A stretch of 64,000 nt of DNA, from NCBI GenBank assembly GCA_019059635.1, contig JAGVRJ010000005.1, positions 1,612,001 to 1,676,000 on the forward strand, read 5' to 3'. Below the pieces are notes generated by a model. The model did no database searches and was not told the DNA's origin. It worked only from the letters and a program-made list of their open reading frames with translations. Each line of letters starts with the position of its first letter. The first letter of the stretch is position 1. Made by a program: the position numbers and the translations under genes. Source of the DNA: Proales similis (lineage: Eukaryota > Rotifera > Eurotatoria > Ploima > Proalidae). Shown here piece by piece: positions 49,380-59,236 of the stretch.

Positions 49380-50872
49380 ATGGGCAAGAAAGGCGCTAAA
49401 ACGGACTGTTCGTTTGAAATCGGCGATTTAGTATTTGCCAAGCTGAAAGGCTACCCATACTGGCCAGCCAAGGTATTTGACCAGTCGTTTTGAATTGTGG
49501 TGTCTCACTGATTCCTCTGATTCTGACTTGAGATCGAAGAGCTGCCACACGAGCATGGCACTAAGAAAAAGTACAAAGTCTTTTTCTATGGAACCTATGA
49601 GATGTAAGCTCGATAGATCGACACTCTGGTCTCAAGGTTGATTTGATTTTGAAAGAAACTGGCTGCCGCCTGAGTTGATTGTGGCGTTCAACGAGGAAAG
49701 TAAAAAGACTTATGGACAAGCGAGGAAGAGCAAATCGTTCAATGATGCCATGTGGGAGATTGAGAACGATCCAGATTTACTGCTGACACGCAAGGCTAGA
49801 CACGAAACAGACGCGGTGGAGGCTGCCAAAAGAACGGCCACTGAAGAAGAGGAGCCGGACGAAGAGCCGAGCGACGAGGAGACTCAACCGGACCAAACGT
49901 CTAGCACACAAGACTCGAGTGAATTTGATAATTCGAAAAAAACGGCTCGAACCAGAGGCAAAGCGCAAGAGCCAAAGCGCAAGTCAAACAAACAAGACTT
50001 GAGAAAGAAACTTCACACGCTGAGTAAGAGGCGACGCTCGAAAAGAATCGAGCCGAACGAGTCGAGCGAAAGTGACGAGAATGATCAGTCGAGTGAGGAA
50101 AAACCGGACCAGAATCGAGTGTCGAATGCGCAGGAGCTGGAGTCAGAGTCCAACTCAAAGGCAGAGAATGACAGCGAACAACAACAAAGTCAAACAGGCA
50201 GTGCGAGCGAATCTGAAGACAAGGAGAGCGGTGAACTCAGCGAGGATGGCGAGCAGGCCGAGTCGGAGAAGAATTTGAAAAAAAAGCGAAAAGAAAAGGA
50301 GAGAAAATTGGCTAAATTGAGCCAAATAAGAATTCGATTGGCCATGTTTAGAATGGATCTGGAAATAAAACGCTCGCTCCGGGTAGATCGGACGGTAAGT
50401 TTCTGTGCCAGGTTGAAGTAAAAGTAACGAATCGAATGACTCGATTCACTCTCAAAACGAAACAAAGGACGTCGACAGATGCTGCTTGATTCTGCAAGAC
50501 TTGCTGCAGCTTCCGTTTACTCGTGAGAGTCTTCTTGTCACTCCGGAAATAGTCGAGACCACTAAAAAGTGTCGCAAGTACAAATTGTGCGAAAAAGTCA
50601 GAGACCTGTCGAATCGGGCATTCACCAGAATTTGCGAAACGTACGTACCCGACTTTTCTCAGCTTGAGGATGAAGCTTGCCAAATGTGACTTGAACACAG
50701 GCTGGAGATCAAGCCGGGCGATTCATTCTGGACCGATTTCGACCGAGACAGACAGAGACTGGTGAGCAAGAACATCGATCGACTGCGAAAAGAAAGAACT
50801 CTGGCCGGCAAAGTGCTGGCCAAACAAATTCAAGCACAAAAAGAGTCAAAACAATCAAAAAGCTCAAATTAA
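49380..50872 (+). CDS. PWWP and IBD-domain chromatin protein (LEDGF/HRP2 family)
   Basis: Five exons, 49380-49472, 49533-49603, 49656-50394, 50468-50640 and 50701-50872, keep frame and give 415 residues. The N-terminal PWWP domain reads IGDLVFAKLKGYPYWPAK, then YKVFFYGTYE; in this family it binds H3K36-methylated nucleosomes. A long charged, Ser/Glu/Lys-rich linker follows (about residues 75-270). The C-terminal part is an integrase-binding-domain fold (IRLAMFRMDLEIKRSLRVDR, DVDRCCLILQDLLQLPFT, KKCRKYKLCEKVRDLS). In vertebrates this pairing defines PSIP1 and HDGFL2, which tether partner proteins to active chromatin. Aspartate of the partner-binding loop appears retained (RVDR). The AATAAA of MMS19 at 49228-49233 lies just upstream. 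Its 3' end converges with HDC. Confidence 0.88.
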
Positions 50873-51013
50873 GTTGAATTTAGAGCGATGCATTGAATTC
50901 TCACGTTTGTTCTCAATTCTACTTTATTGCTACAAAAAATAAACTAGCTTTCTCAATCGGTTGGAGCCGTAGATCAGAGCGGGTTCAGAGAAAGAGAAAA
51001 ATAAAGAAACCAA

Positions 51014-51034
51014 CAGAGAGAGAGAGAGAGAGAG
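51014..51034. repeat. (GA)n microsatellite between LEDGF/HRP2-like and HDC genes
   Basis: GA dinucleotide run in the 196-base gap between two convergent genes, inside or next to their 3'UTRs. Confidence 0.9.
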
Positions 51035-51068
51035 GAAGGGAGGCAGAGAAGAAAGCGAAGCTCAAAGC

Positions 51069-53080
51069 TTAAGACTCGGCTTCTTCAGCTTCTTCGAATA
51101 TGTACTCGATTTTAGAGTCCAAACTCGTCTGACGGTTTAAAACTTGACCGGCTAGCTTTGCTCTGCTGATGATATTGGCTCCCTGTGATTGACTCAGATT
51201 GCTCATTGACTTTGAATCGGGCTGGTCTAAGCTGAGACCGCGCAGCTGCCCTTCAATCAAGAATCTTGGTCTTCGTCTGGGCTTTAGCGGCAAAGAGCAG
51301 TCGTTGTGATCACGTTTGGTCAACTCTTTCACAATTTCGAACAAGTAGACGTTGTCGGGGAAGAATGGCAAAAAGCTCGCGTTTACTATCTTGGGTGTGA
51401 GCGGAGCATTTGAAAGCAGAAGACTCGGCTCGAACTCGTCCTCATCTTCTTCCGCCTCTTTGCTTGCCATGTGACGAATCAGAATTTCACTCGCCGTCTG
51501 CTGAATGATGCTCCAGTCGCGCTTCACATCGTCCAACGTCGTGTGATATGATGTGACTGTGAATCGAATGATGAACTTGTTTCTTAGACGAGCCGGGACT
51601 AAATGGAGCCGGCCGTCTCGATTCAGCTGAGTGAGCAGCTGTTCAGTCAACTGATTGTCACCTTTGAGTCTGAACACCACCAGACCCAAATGAACTGGCG
51701 CGCACACTTCAAATCGTTTGTCTTGTTCAATAACAGACTCGAGCTCTTTGGCCAGACGCACGCCCTTTCTGATGTGCTCTTGCAAGCCGCTCAAACCGAA
51801 CGATCGAATAACGAACCAGAGTTTCAGAGCTCTAAAGCGACGACTCAGCCCGACTTGCCAGTGCATGTAATCAACTGCCGCTCCAGAGTATTTGTGCTTG
51901 AGGTACAGCGGCGCCACAGTGAATGTTTGATGTAATGGAATTGAACTCTGCACCCAAAAGCATGTGCAGTCGAAGTTGGTCAGCAGCCACTTGGAGGGGT
52001 TGAACACAAACGAGGTGCCATATTGAATGCCTCGCGCGTGATGTCGAAACTCGGAGCAGAGGAGAGCACTACCGGCGTAAGCGGCGTCAATGTGCAGCCA
52101 AATGCCCTCTCGTTCACAGATTGGTCCGATTTCTTCCAGATTGTCAAACGCGCACACTCCGGTGGTGCCTAGAGTGGCGCAGACAAAAAACGGAATTAGA
52201 CCGTCTTTCTTGTCCTTTTCGATTGCCTTCTTGAGTTCGCTGCCTCTTAGACTGTAATTGTCGTCGGTTGGCAGCACTCTGATTCGCACAATCGACACGA
52301 GAGCAGCCTTCTCTACCGACGAGTGAGCTTGGTCTGAACAGTAGCACACAAGACGGCTGTTTATCTCCGACTTTTTTGTATAGTTTTCCAAGTCGCCTGC
52401 GCCGAATGAGTGAAAAGTGCGTGTGCGGGCAGCAAGCATCGCAATATAAGTTGACTCGCTCACACTGGTCTGGTCACGAACCGAGTTTACTAATTGTGCT
52501 CAAAAGTCAAGATTTACGCTTCGACACTAACCTGCAACACTCCTCCGCCGAACGGTTCAACAGTTGAGCACAGAAATTTGGAAGGCAAACCAAGCGCTTT
52601 GACTAGCCAATCCATGATCAAGCTCTCGAGCTCAGTGGCCACAGGCGAGGCAGCCCACGTGAAACTCAGACAGTTTATAGCGTCCGATAGCATATCGCCC
52701 AGAAGACTGGGAAACGAGTTGAGCGCCGGAAAGTAAGCATGCATGTGTGGACTTTGCCAATGAGTGACCTTGAAGAGCAGAAATTAAAGCCAAGTAAAGC
52801 GAACGAAGCGAGCTCTCATCACCCCTGGCATGATCACACGTTCAATGTCATTGAATATATTCTGCCACGGCTCGGGCTGCTCGGGCGCTTCGCTCGGAAG
52901 CAAATGCCGAATGAAGCCGGGCTCGACGTCCGGAAATACACGTCGCTCTCTGATATTCTCCAAGTAGCCTGCTATATAGTCTACCATATCCTTGCCTTAT
53001 TCGTCGCCAATTGTTTAGTGCAAGATTTTTAATTCATTATTCAAGTGTGTACCGTTTTGCCGATACTCGTCGAAATTCAT
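51069..53080 (-). CDS. HDC: Histidine decarboxylase
   Basis: PLP-dependent group II decarboxylase making histamine from histidine. Exon 1 encodes [10 protein letters not shown] and joins at about 53001 as [20 protein letters not shown]; later joins give [20 protein letters not shown] and LGLPSKFL. The large last exon runs about 52440-51069. The PLP lysine lies in FNPSKWLL (codon 51990-51992). The serine before it (NPSKW) favours HDC over aromatic L-amino-acid decarboxylase, which usually reads NPHKW. Other runs: [49 protein letters not shown]. The C-terminal tail of about 130 residues is low in recognisable motifs, as in other HDCs that carry an extension. AADC remains a weaker alternative. 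Confidence 0.88.
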
Positions 53081-53593
53081 GTTTATTCAAATTTTCAACT
53101 TCAGTTCACTAGCAATTACTTCCAGTCTGCTCAATTTGTGAGGCTGAGAGAAAGAGAGAGAAGTCGAATGGGAGAGAAAGGATGTTTAGAAGAGTGGCGC
53201 AGAAAGGAAAAGCCAGAAGACGACAGGGAATTAAAGTCTACTCAGAGGGGAAACTGAGGTCTGTAATGTCTCAATTAATTTTAATGACGAATGAAACCGG
53301 ATAGCAGGCTTGCAAGAAAATGGTCTCCATTCGAGGCATCTGAGTGCGCATAAATTTTTTATAAGTTTCATCGAATATTGTCAATGTGCAGAAAATTAAT
53401 TAAATTGGTTTGCTCAACTCTGGAGACTGGCGTCAGCGCTCAATTTATTAGAATCGACGTGAAACAAATAGAAGAACATAAATAAATAAATAAATAAAGA
53501 GGAAAGCAAAATTAACAGCGTGATGAAACAGCATGAATCGATTGCCGAGTCGGCTTGGCCTGACAATTACACTCACAATTGAGCATTGGTGGT
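53081..53593. other. Gap between LRRC57 3' end and HDC start
   Basis: About 510 bases, AT-rich, with an AAAT-type repeat near 53478-53498 and a GA-rich stretch near 53145-53160. It should hold the HDC promoter and the LRRC57 3'UTR. No coding frame supported. Confidence 0.45.
53478..53498. repeat. (AAAT)n short tandem repeat
   Basis: Four to five copies of a four-base AAAT unit, downstream of the LRRC57 stop codon. Confidence 0.8.
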
Positions 53594-54417
53594 CTAATCG
53601 ACCTTGCGCCTGTTGGCTGTGTAGCGTTCAATATACTTTGCCAATGAATAGTTTAGAGAGAATAAAAATTAAATGAAATAAAATTGAATACCTTGTCGTA
53701 GCCGTCGACACTCTGAAGCTGTTTAGCTGTGAATAGATTTCCTTCAAGGTTAAGCAGAGCCACGCTCGAATCGGCCAATAGCGCTTGAGGAATACGATTG
53801 AGCTCGAGCAAGTTTTGTTCCAATCGAAGCACTTTAAGTCTTGGGCATTTAGAAATGTTCGGGCTTATGCTCTTGACTCTGTTCTCGTTCAGATTCAGCT
53901 CGATTGCGTTTAATTTCTCTACTTGATCGTCAATTTCCTCAATTTTGTTCGAGCTCAAATTCACATGATCCAACTTGGCCAGCTCGTAGAGTTGAGCGGG
54001 AACTCGAGTGAGACTATTGTGACTCAGATCGATTTGCTTCAGATTCTGAAGGGCTCCGATGCCGGCTGGAAGCTGCCTCAGCAGATTGTGACTCACGTTC
54101 AAAGTTTCGAGTTTGACCAATGCGTCCATTTGAGCGGGCAATGCTCCTATTCGCCTAATCAGATACGATTCGGCTCAAGTTCGAAAACTTTACTTACCGA
54201 TTCTGTTTGAATGCAGTATCAGCGTCTTGAGGATCTTGAGGCGTTCGACCAATTCGCCTGGCAGCTCTTCAATTTTGTTGGAACTTAGATCCAAGCTGCG
54301 GAGGCTTTGAGCGATCGGCATCAGCTCTGCTGGTACTTTTTGAAGTTTAAAATTCACCAGCTGAAGGACGCCAGTCTTTTTAGCCTGCTCTGTATGCTTG
54401 GGTAGTTCGTTTCCCAT
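53594..54417 (-). CDS. LRRC57: LRRC57 homologue
   Basis: Small leucine-rich-repeat protein of unknown function. Three exons; the start chosen is the MGN at 54417, since Gly2-Asn3 gives an N-myristoylation-type terminus as in vertebrate LRRC57 (an in-frame ATG lies three codons upstream). Repeats are regular: [76 protein letters not shown], and a capping segment [20 protein letters not shown]. The last exon adds [14 protein letters not shown] after GYDK, matching the family C terminus. It lies downstream of the F-box gene on the same strand, 177 bases from its stop. Confidence 0.92.
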
Positions 54418-54593
54418 CTTTTCCAAGTCGCAATTGCTCTGCTTCTCCTCAAAAGACCAACCCGAGATTTATGAACCCATTATGCCCAGTGCCGTCAATT
54501 TTTTCAAGTGGCAAAACCAACGTTCCACTTGCGTCTGACGAGCTAAATTTTTATGACGCAAAAACGACTCGTTTCGCTAACAGACTTTATTAG
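54418..54593 (-). other. F-box/LRRC57 junction with AATAAA and an acceptor-like site
   Basis: On the minus strand AATAAA (54591-54586) begins three bases after the F-box stop codon, and 41 bases further an acceptor-like ATAAAAATTTAG ends at 54543, 125 bases before the LRRC57 ATG. No exon upstream of that acceptor is evident. Confidence 0.4.
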
Positions 54594-56712
54594 TCAGCAA
54601 TGGTGGCATCTACAACGCTTCCCGAGTAGACTCGTGTGAAAGTCGTACTCGGGTGGAGCGACCCTGGGCAGAGATGTCTGAATGAAATCAGACGTCTTTG
54701 AGTCTAGCAAGTGGCCAGATGAAGGTGTTATGTCAAACCCATAGCAGGGTTGCATGTTGACATGGCTCGAACGAGTCGAAGTGTTTTCAATTGCGTATTT
54801 GATGAAATGAAAATATTTCCATTTTTTCTTTCGACCATGATGAAGACGACGAACGAGTCGAGGTCGTTTCCTATGGTCATGATTACCAACTGTTTCTTGG
54901 TCTTGGTTCTCTTCGTCTTCATCCTCATCATCATCTTCTTCTTCTTCTTGAAGTTGATTTTCGTTGTCGTCGTCGTCGTCTTCGTCTTGCACTTTAAACG
55001 TTTTCAAATAGCTTATCTCGCGCAGCTTCTCGCACGATTCGAGCAGTTGAGCAAGTGCATTGTTTTTACAACTTGAAGAACATTTTTTTCAATCGAGAAA
55101 TTCAAGCTGAATCGGCTGCGCTTACCTGAGTTCACAATCGCGCCTGAAATTCAGCTCGCTTTGACGATAGAAGATTCCTAAATGCTTGAGACGAGGGCAG
55201 TGCTCGGCAAGAAGAGTAATGACGCGGTCGATCTCAATGTGCTTCGCATCGCCGCCCATGCTCAGCGAGTTCTTGTACGAATTTCCGTGTCCAACTCTAA
55301 ACACGCTGAAAAGAGAAGAAAAATGTTTAGAAGGCAGCCAGACCGAAAGGCAAACGGGAATCTGCTCACTTTAGTTTGTTCAAGTGGGGTATGATAGAGC
55401 AGAGGAAGGATGAGCTGAGATGAAGGCCGATGAGATCAAGCGTGTGCAAGTTGAATTGACAAGTGAGGAATGAATGAAGTTTGAACAGCTGATAACGGCT
55501 CATTGATCTCACATTGCGAATGTTGCGCAAGTGAAGATATTTCAGACTCGAACTGCCCTGAAGCGAGTTGGAGCCTGTCGACTGAGAATGCTCTTGTTCG
55601 TGGCTGGGAAATCTGAGAGTGAAATCGGCCAGCGACAAGTACTCGAGACAATTTTGCTCGTTTAAGTAGTTGAAAATTGTGTTGGAATAGAGGTCGATGG
55701 ATGAACTGACTGACGAGTCGGACGAGAAAGAACCGGGCGAGTTTGCCTGATGCTGAGAGTGCTCTTGAGGAAGATAAAACTGCGACCGGCTTGAGCAGAG
55801 AGGAAATTTGGTTGTTATTGACAGGCTCTTGAGCTTATGCTTTAGCTCGCTCCAGTTTATCTCGCTCAGCTCTGTGATGGTCGGATAGACGTGCTTGCCT
55901 AGTTGAAGAGTTTCGAGGTGTTCACATTGGTCGATGATTTCCTGAAGGCCGTCACCCTCAAACTCTTGACACTTGTTCAGCTGCAGGCTTTTGAGCCGGG
56001 TGCAAACGGGCGCCAGCTCTTGCAATACACTGTCGGTGTCGTTCACGTCGTTCAAGAGAATCACCTCCAGATTGGCCAAGAACGGCACACATGCGCTGAT
56101 TATGTTCGGATCGACGCATTTCAGACCGAGCGCTCGCAGGCTCTGTGAATTTTTCTTTATCAAATGCTGAATAAATTTAAAGACCTCGAGCTCGACCAAG
56201 TCGTACGTTGACGGTGTAGCGGACGAATGCGGATGTTGGTGTAAAACGCTTGCGCTCTTCAAACGTCTTGTCTTCATATCGCACACATTTTTCACATATA
56301 ACTTCTCAAGTTTGTTCACCGGTATTGAGGCAATGCACTCGTTGACCGCCGTCGAGAGAGGCACTTTGATTTGTAAATACTTGAAATTGACAACTAGAGT
56401 GTCAATGCTTGCACAGTGAGCAAACAGACTGCGCAAGGTTTGAAAGGAGAAGAACATTTTGGAGAGATCGACCAATGTAATGTAAACGCTGAAACGACGC
56501 TCGATCAAATAGTCGGTTTGTTCACTGGTGACCAGGCGAGACGCGCACCATTTCGGCTTTCTTATTTCGGTGAGAGAAAAACTTCGCCACAAGGACTCGG
56601 TGTGCGAGAGCTGATTGAACCGCTTGCAAACAAGACTACATCGACACAAATCTCTTTTGTCCAAGTGCTTGAATATTCCGAGCAGAATTTCGTCGGGCAA
56701 CTTCTCAAACAT
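54594..56712 (-). CDS. F-box and leucine-rich-repeat protein
   Basis: Probable substrate receptor of an SCF ubiquitin ligase. The F-box is at the very N terminus (MFEKLPDEILLGIFKHLDKR, CRCSLVCKRFNQL, residues about 1-45). LRR-type segments follow (SLRALGLKCVDPNIISACVP, NLEVILLNDVND, RLKSLQLNKCQEFEGDGLQE, HLETLQLGKH). Exon 1 runs 56712 to about 55367; two or more exons follow (LAEHCPRLKHLGIFYRQSEL, LLESCEKLREI). The C terminus has an unusual run of Asp and Glu with Asn (about 54990-54890), then a basic His/Arg-rich segment and a Cys-rich end (KRCRCHHC). I cannot place it in a named FBXL subfamily. Start is the ATG at 56712. Confidence 0.75.
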
Positions 56713-57468
56713 CACTCGCTTGGTTTAGTCAGTCGAGCGGAAATGAGAATTTAAAAGCGCGCAAAACAATTTCGAATGTAGACTCTCAAATCTTTCAAGG
56801 TTCGATTCGGAACGTGAAAAAAAAAAAAAGAGCAAAGCCCCGATCCGATAGACGGCATTCTAATTTTATACTCCCGACAAGCGCAAACATCAACGAATAA
56901 ATTATCATAAGAATTGTGCAGAGCAGGGGGAGTGAATGGGACGGGGCCAAACGCGTGGCTAAGTGCGTGATATGCGCAAAATCTTGATCACTGCGACGGG
57001 AGTACGAGTACGTGATATGGCTCTTTTGGCTCGTTTATCTTGAACGTACCATGCTAGCAGCGTAGAATAAAGCTGAGCATCAACATTTAAGCTTATTCAC
57101 TTCAATTACTCAATTCAGACTTCAAGTGCGGGCAAGGGAACATGCTCTGAGCGTGATTCATGTCGCAAAACTTGTCAATTACTGGCCAATTGGAAGTGAA
57201 TGGCCGAAGCAATTAAAGATGAGTTGCGGCGTTTTTTATTGCAATGCTACGAAGCCTGGCCGACACGATATTCGGCAAGTCAGTTTCCATTGCTTTTCGA
57301 AGCACGAATTCAAATTTCGGTTTCAACTTGTCGCTTTTGCCGTTCTTTGACTGACCGTTAAATACCCGAAACAGTTTACTCAAATCAGTCTCGTGCGCTC
57401 AGCAAACGTTTTTAGTCTTTGGCGCATGTTTTGTTGGTTTTGTACTCAAACTTGGGTTTCCTAGCCCA

Positions 57469-57478
57469 TTGACGTCAA
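57469..57478. promoter_or_regulatory. CRE-type palindrome upstream of IFT52
   Basis: TTGACGTCAA contains the full CREB/ATF half-site palindrome TGACGTCA. It lies about 300 bases upstream of the IFT52 start. A ten-base palindrome can occur by chance in 64 kb. Confidence 0.3.
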
Positions 57479-57670
57479 TCTACAAAAATTGAATTTGTTT
57501 TCCGCAACTTATTCTTGGCTAATTTGGTTTGCTTTTCGGGGTGTGGCTGTTGTTATTATAAATAATTAAGCGAAACGGTTCGATCGATTGATTTGTTATG
57601 TAAAAGCTGGAATTTTAAAAGAGTTGAATCAAGTCAAATTTTGCGGCCACACGGTTTGAATGAAACTCTG

Positions 57671-57684
57671 GTTGTCATGGAAAT
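57671..57684. promoter_or_regulatory. X-box-like RFX site upstream of IFT52
   Basis: GTTGTCATGGAAAT fits RYYNYY-AT-RRNRAC with only the last base mismatched. It lies about 95 bases before the IFT52 ATG, the usual position of functional X-boxes in animal intraflagellar transport genes. Confidence 0.5.
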
Positions 57685-57778
57685 TGAAATATCTGACCCT
57701 AACGAGAGTACTTGAATTCCATTGCAAAGGCTGAATCAGAGACACGAAAAAGAGAAGGCAATTTCCAAAAGAGAATCT

Positions 57779-59236
57779 ATGCCCGTGTCTACGAGGGAGA
57801 GCAACATGGACGAGGTGCCGCGACGTCGTGACCGAAGCCGAAGGCAGAACTTGGACGACGAAGACCTGATCGGCGAGGGCAGAGGAGATCGGCGCCGAAG
57901 ACCAGAGCGAGCCGGCTCGCCGCGAGCCGAAGATGTAGATCCTCTGATCGGCAAAGATCCTTCAAAAGGAATTTTGTTCAACCAGAGCAAAGAGGAAATG
58001 TTCTCTCTGACCAACGGCTATAAAAAGTTTCAGCGAGAACTTAAAAACTGGAAGCTGAGTGTGAACCGTGATGAGATCACTCTCGAGACGCTTGTTAAAC
58101 ATCGGCTGTTTGTCACGGCCGCTGCTCAGGAACGGTTCAGTGCAGAAGAAATAGACGCGCTGAAGAAGTACATAACCGTGCAGGGCGGCAGTATTCTTGT
58201 TCTATTTACCGAGGGCGGTGAGAAGAAACTGCGCACCAATTTGAATTATTTACTCGAGGAGTTCGGCGTGACTGTGAACAGCGACGCAGTCGTTCGCACC
58301 AGCTATCACAAATATTTCAATCCCAAGGAGGCGCACGTTCCGGACGGAGTCCTCAACAGATCGCTGAGCGAAGGCGCTGGTAAGCCGATCGATCAAATCG
58401 ACACCAAACTCAGCAAAAGTGATCAAGTCGCCGAGTCGCTTCAAATTGTCTATCCATTCGGAGCGACGTTAAGCGTTCAAAAGCCATCGATACCAGTGCT
58501 GTCGACCGGAAGCATTTGCTACCCTCTCAAGCGGCCCATATGTGCCCTGTTCGGCGGCAAAAGCACGGGGGCTCGAAAGACTGGCCGTCTATGCGTGGTC
58601 GGCTCCGCGCACATGTTCTCGGATGCCTATTTGGACAAAGAGGAGAATCGCAAAGTTCTTGACGTTCTCATTCGCTTTCTCAACGAAGAAATAGCCGAAC
58701 TGAATCAGATTGACGCCGAGGATCCGGACCTGAGCGAGAAAAACTACCTGTCCAATCTGAGTCAAGTGTCAAGTCGATCTAAAGCGTGTCTGCAAGATAG
58801 TGAGGACATACCGCGCGATCTGACAAAGCTTATCGACAATGAGCTATTCAGTTTGGACATGCAGCATTTGCCCAAGGTCATCGCGGCCTTCGACGAACTG
58901 CGAATAAAGCACGAGCCGTTGCCGCTGATCAGCCCTCAGTTCGAAACGCCTCTGCCGGCGTTCAGGCCCGCCGTCTATCCGCCACGATTCAAGGAGCCCG
59001 ACGCGCCCGCTCTAGAGCTGTTTGACCTCGACGAGCATTTCTCGTCCGAACATGCGCGACTAGCGCAGATTACAAACAAATGCAGCGACAATGACTTGGA
59101 GTTTTACGTGCGCGAGTGCGGAGAGATCCTCGGCATCACGCAGCACTTGCAGCAGGACGAACGAACTGCCAAAGGCATACTTGCCTACATTGCATCGCGA
59201 ATTATTGAGTACAAGTGTTTGAATATGACTGTTTAG
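57779..59236 (+). CDS. IFT52: Intraflagellar transport protein 52
   Basis: Core IFT-B subunit needed for anterograde transport in cilia. Intronless frame; the first ATG is at 57779 and gives 485 residues (human 437). The conserved part starts near residue 65 with KGILFNQSKEEMF and NGYKKFQRELKN, then the GIFT-type domain (VLFTEGGEKKLRTNLNYLLE, VRTSYHKYFNPKEAHVPDGV, VYPFGATLSVQKPSIPVLST, VGSAHMFSDAYLDKEENRKV) and the helical C-terminal half. The N-terminal 65 residues are Arg/Asp/Glu-rich and not typical of the family; a second ATG ten codons in (57806) would shorten it slightly. An X-box-like site lies just upstream. Confidence 0.93.
   Translation: MPVSTRESNMDEVPRRRDRSRRQNLDDEDLIGEGRGDRRRRPERAGSPRAEDVDPLIGKDPSKGILFNQSKEEMFSLTNGYKKFQRELKNWKLSVNRDEITLETLVKHRLFVTAAAQERFSAEEIDALKKYITVQGGSILVLFTEGGEKKLRTNLNYLLEEFGVTVNSDAVVRTSYHKYFNPKEAHVPDGVLNRSLSEGAGKPIDQIDTKLSKSDQVAESLQIVYPFGATLSVQKPSIPVLSTGSICYPLKRPICALFGGKSTGARKTGRLCVVGSAHMFSDAYLDKEENRKVLDVLIRFLNEEIAELNQIDAEDPDLSEKNYLSNLSQVSSRSKACLQDSEDIPRDLTKLIDNELFSLDMQHLPKVIAAFDELRIKHEPLPLISPQFETPLPAFRPAVYPPRFKEPDAPALELFDLDEHFSSEHARLAQITNKCSDNDLEFYVRECGEILGITQHLQQDERTAKGILAYIASRIIEYKCLNMTV

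Larger units (their letters stand above)
56713..57778. promoter_or_regulatory. Divergent region between the F-box gene and IFT52
   Basis: About 1.07 kb between divergent start codons. No reliable coding frame. It holds a CRE palindrome at 57469-57478 and an X-box-like site at 57671-57684, each listed separately. Confidence 0.4.

Noticed and set aside
51069-53080. Aromatic L-amino-acid decarboxylase as the identity of the decarboxylase
   Set aside because: The PLP-lysine context reads NPSKW and surrounding runs follow HDC more closely than the NPHKW of AADC, although a phylogeny would be the proper test.
54750-55076. Plus-strand hydrophobic frame opposite the F-box gene tail
   Set aside because: Its Phe/Val/Leu-rich stretch is the antisense reading of the Asp/Glu-rich tail of the real gene.
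56795-56830. GGTTCGATTCGG resembling a tRNA B box
   Set aside because: No A box, anticodon stem or acceptor stem can be folded around it.
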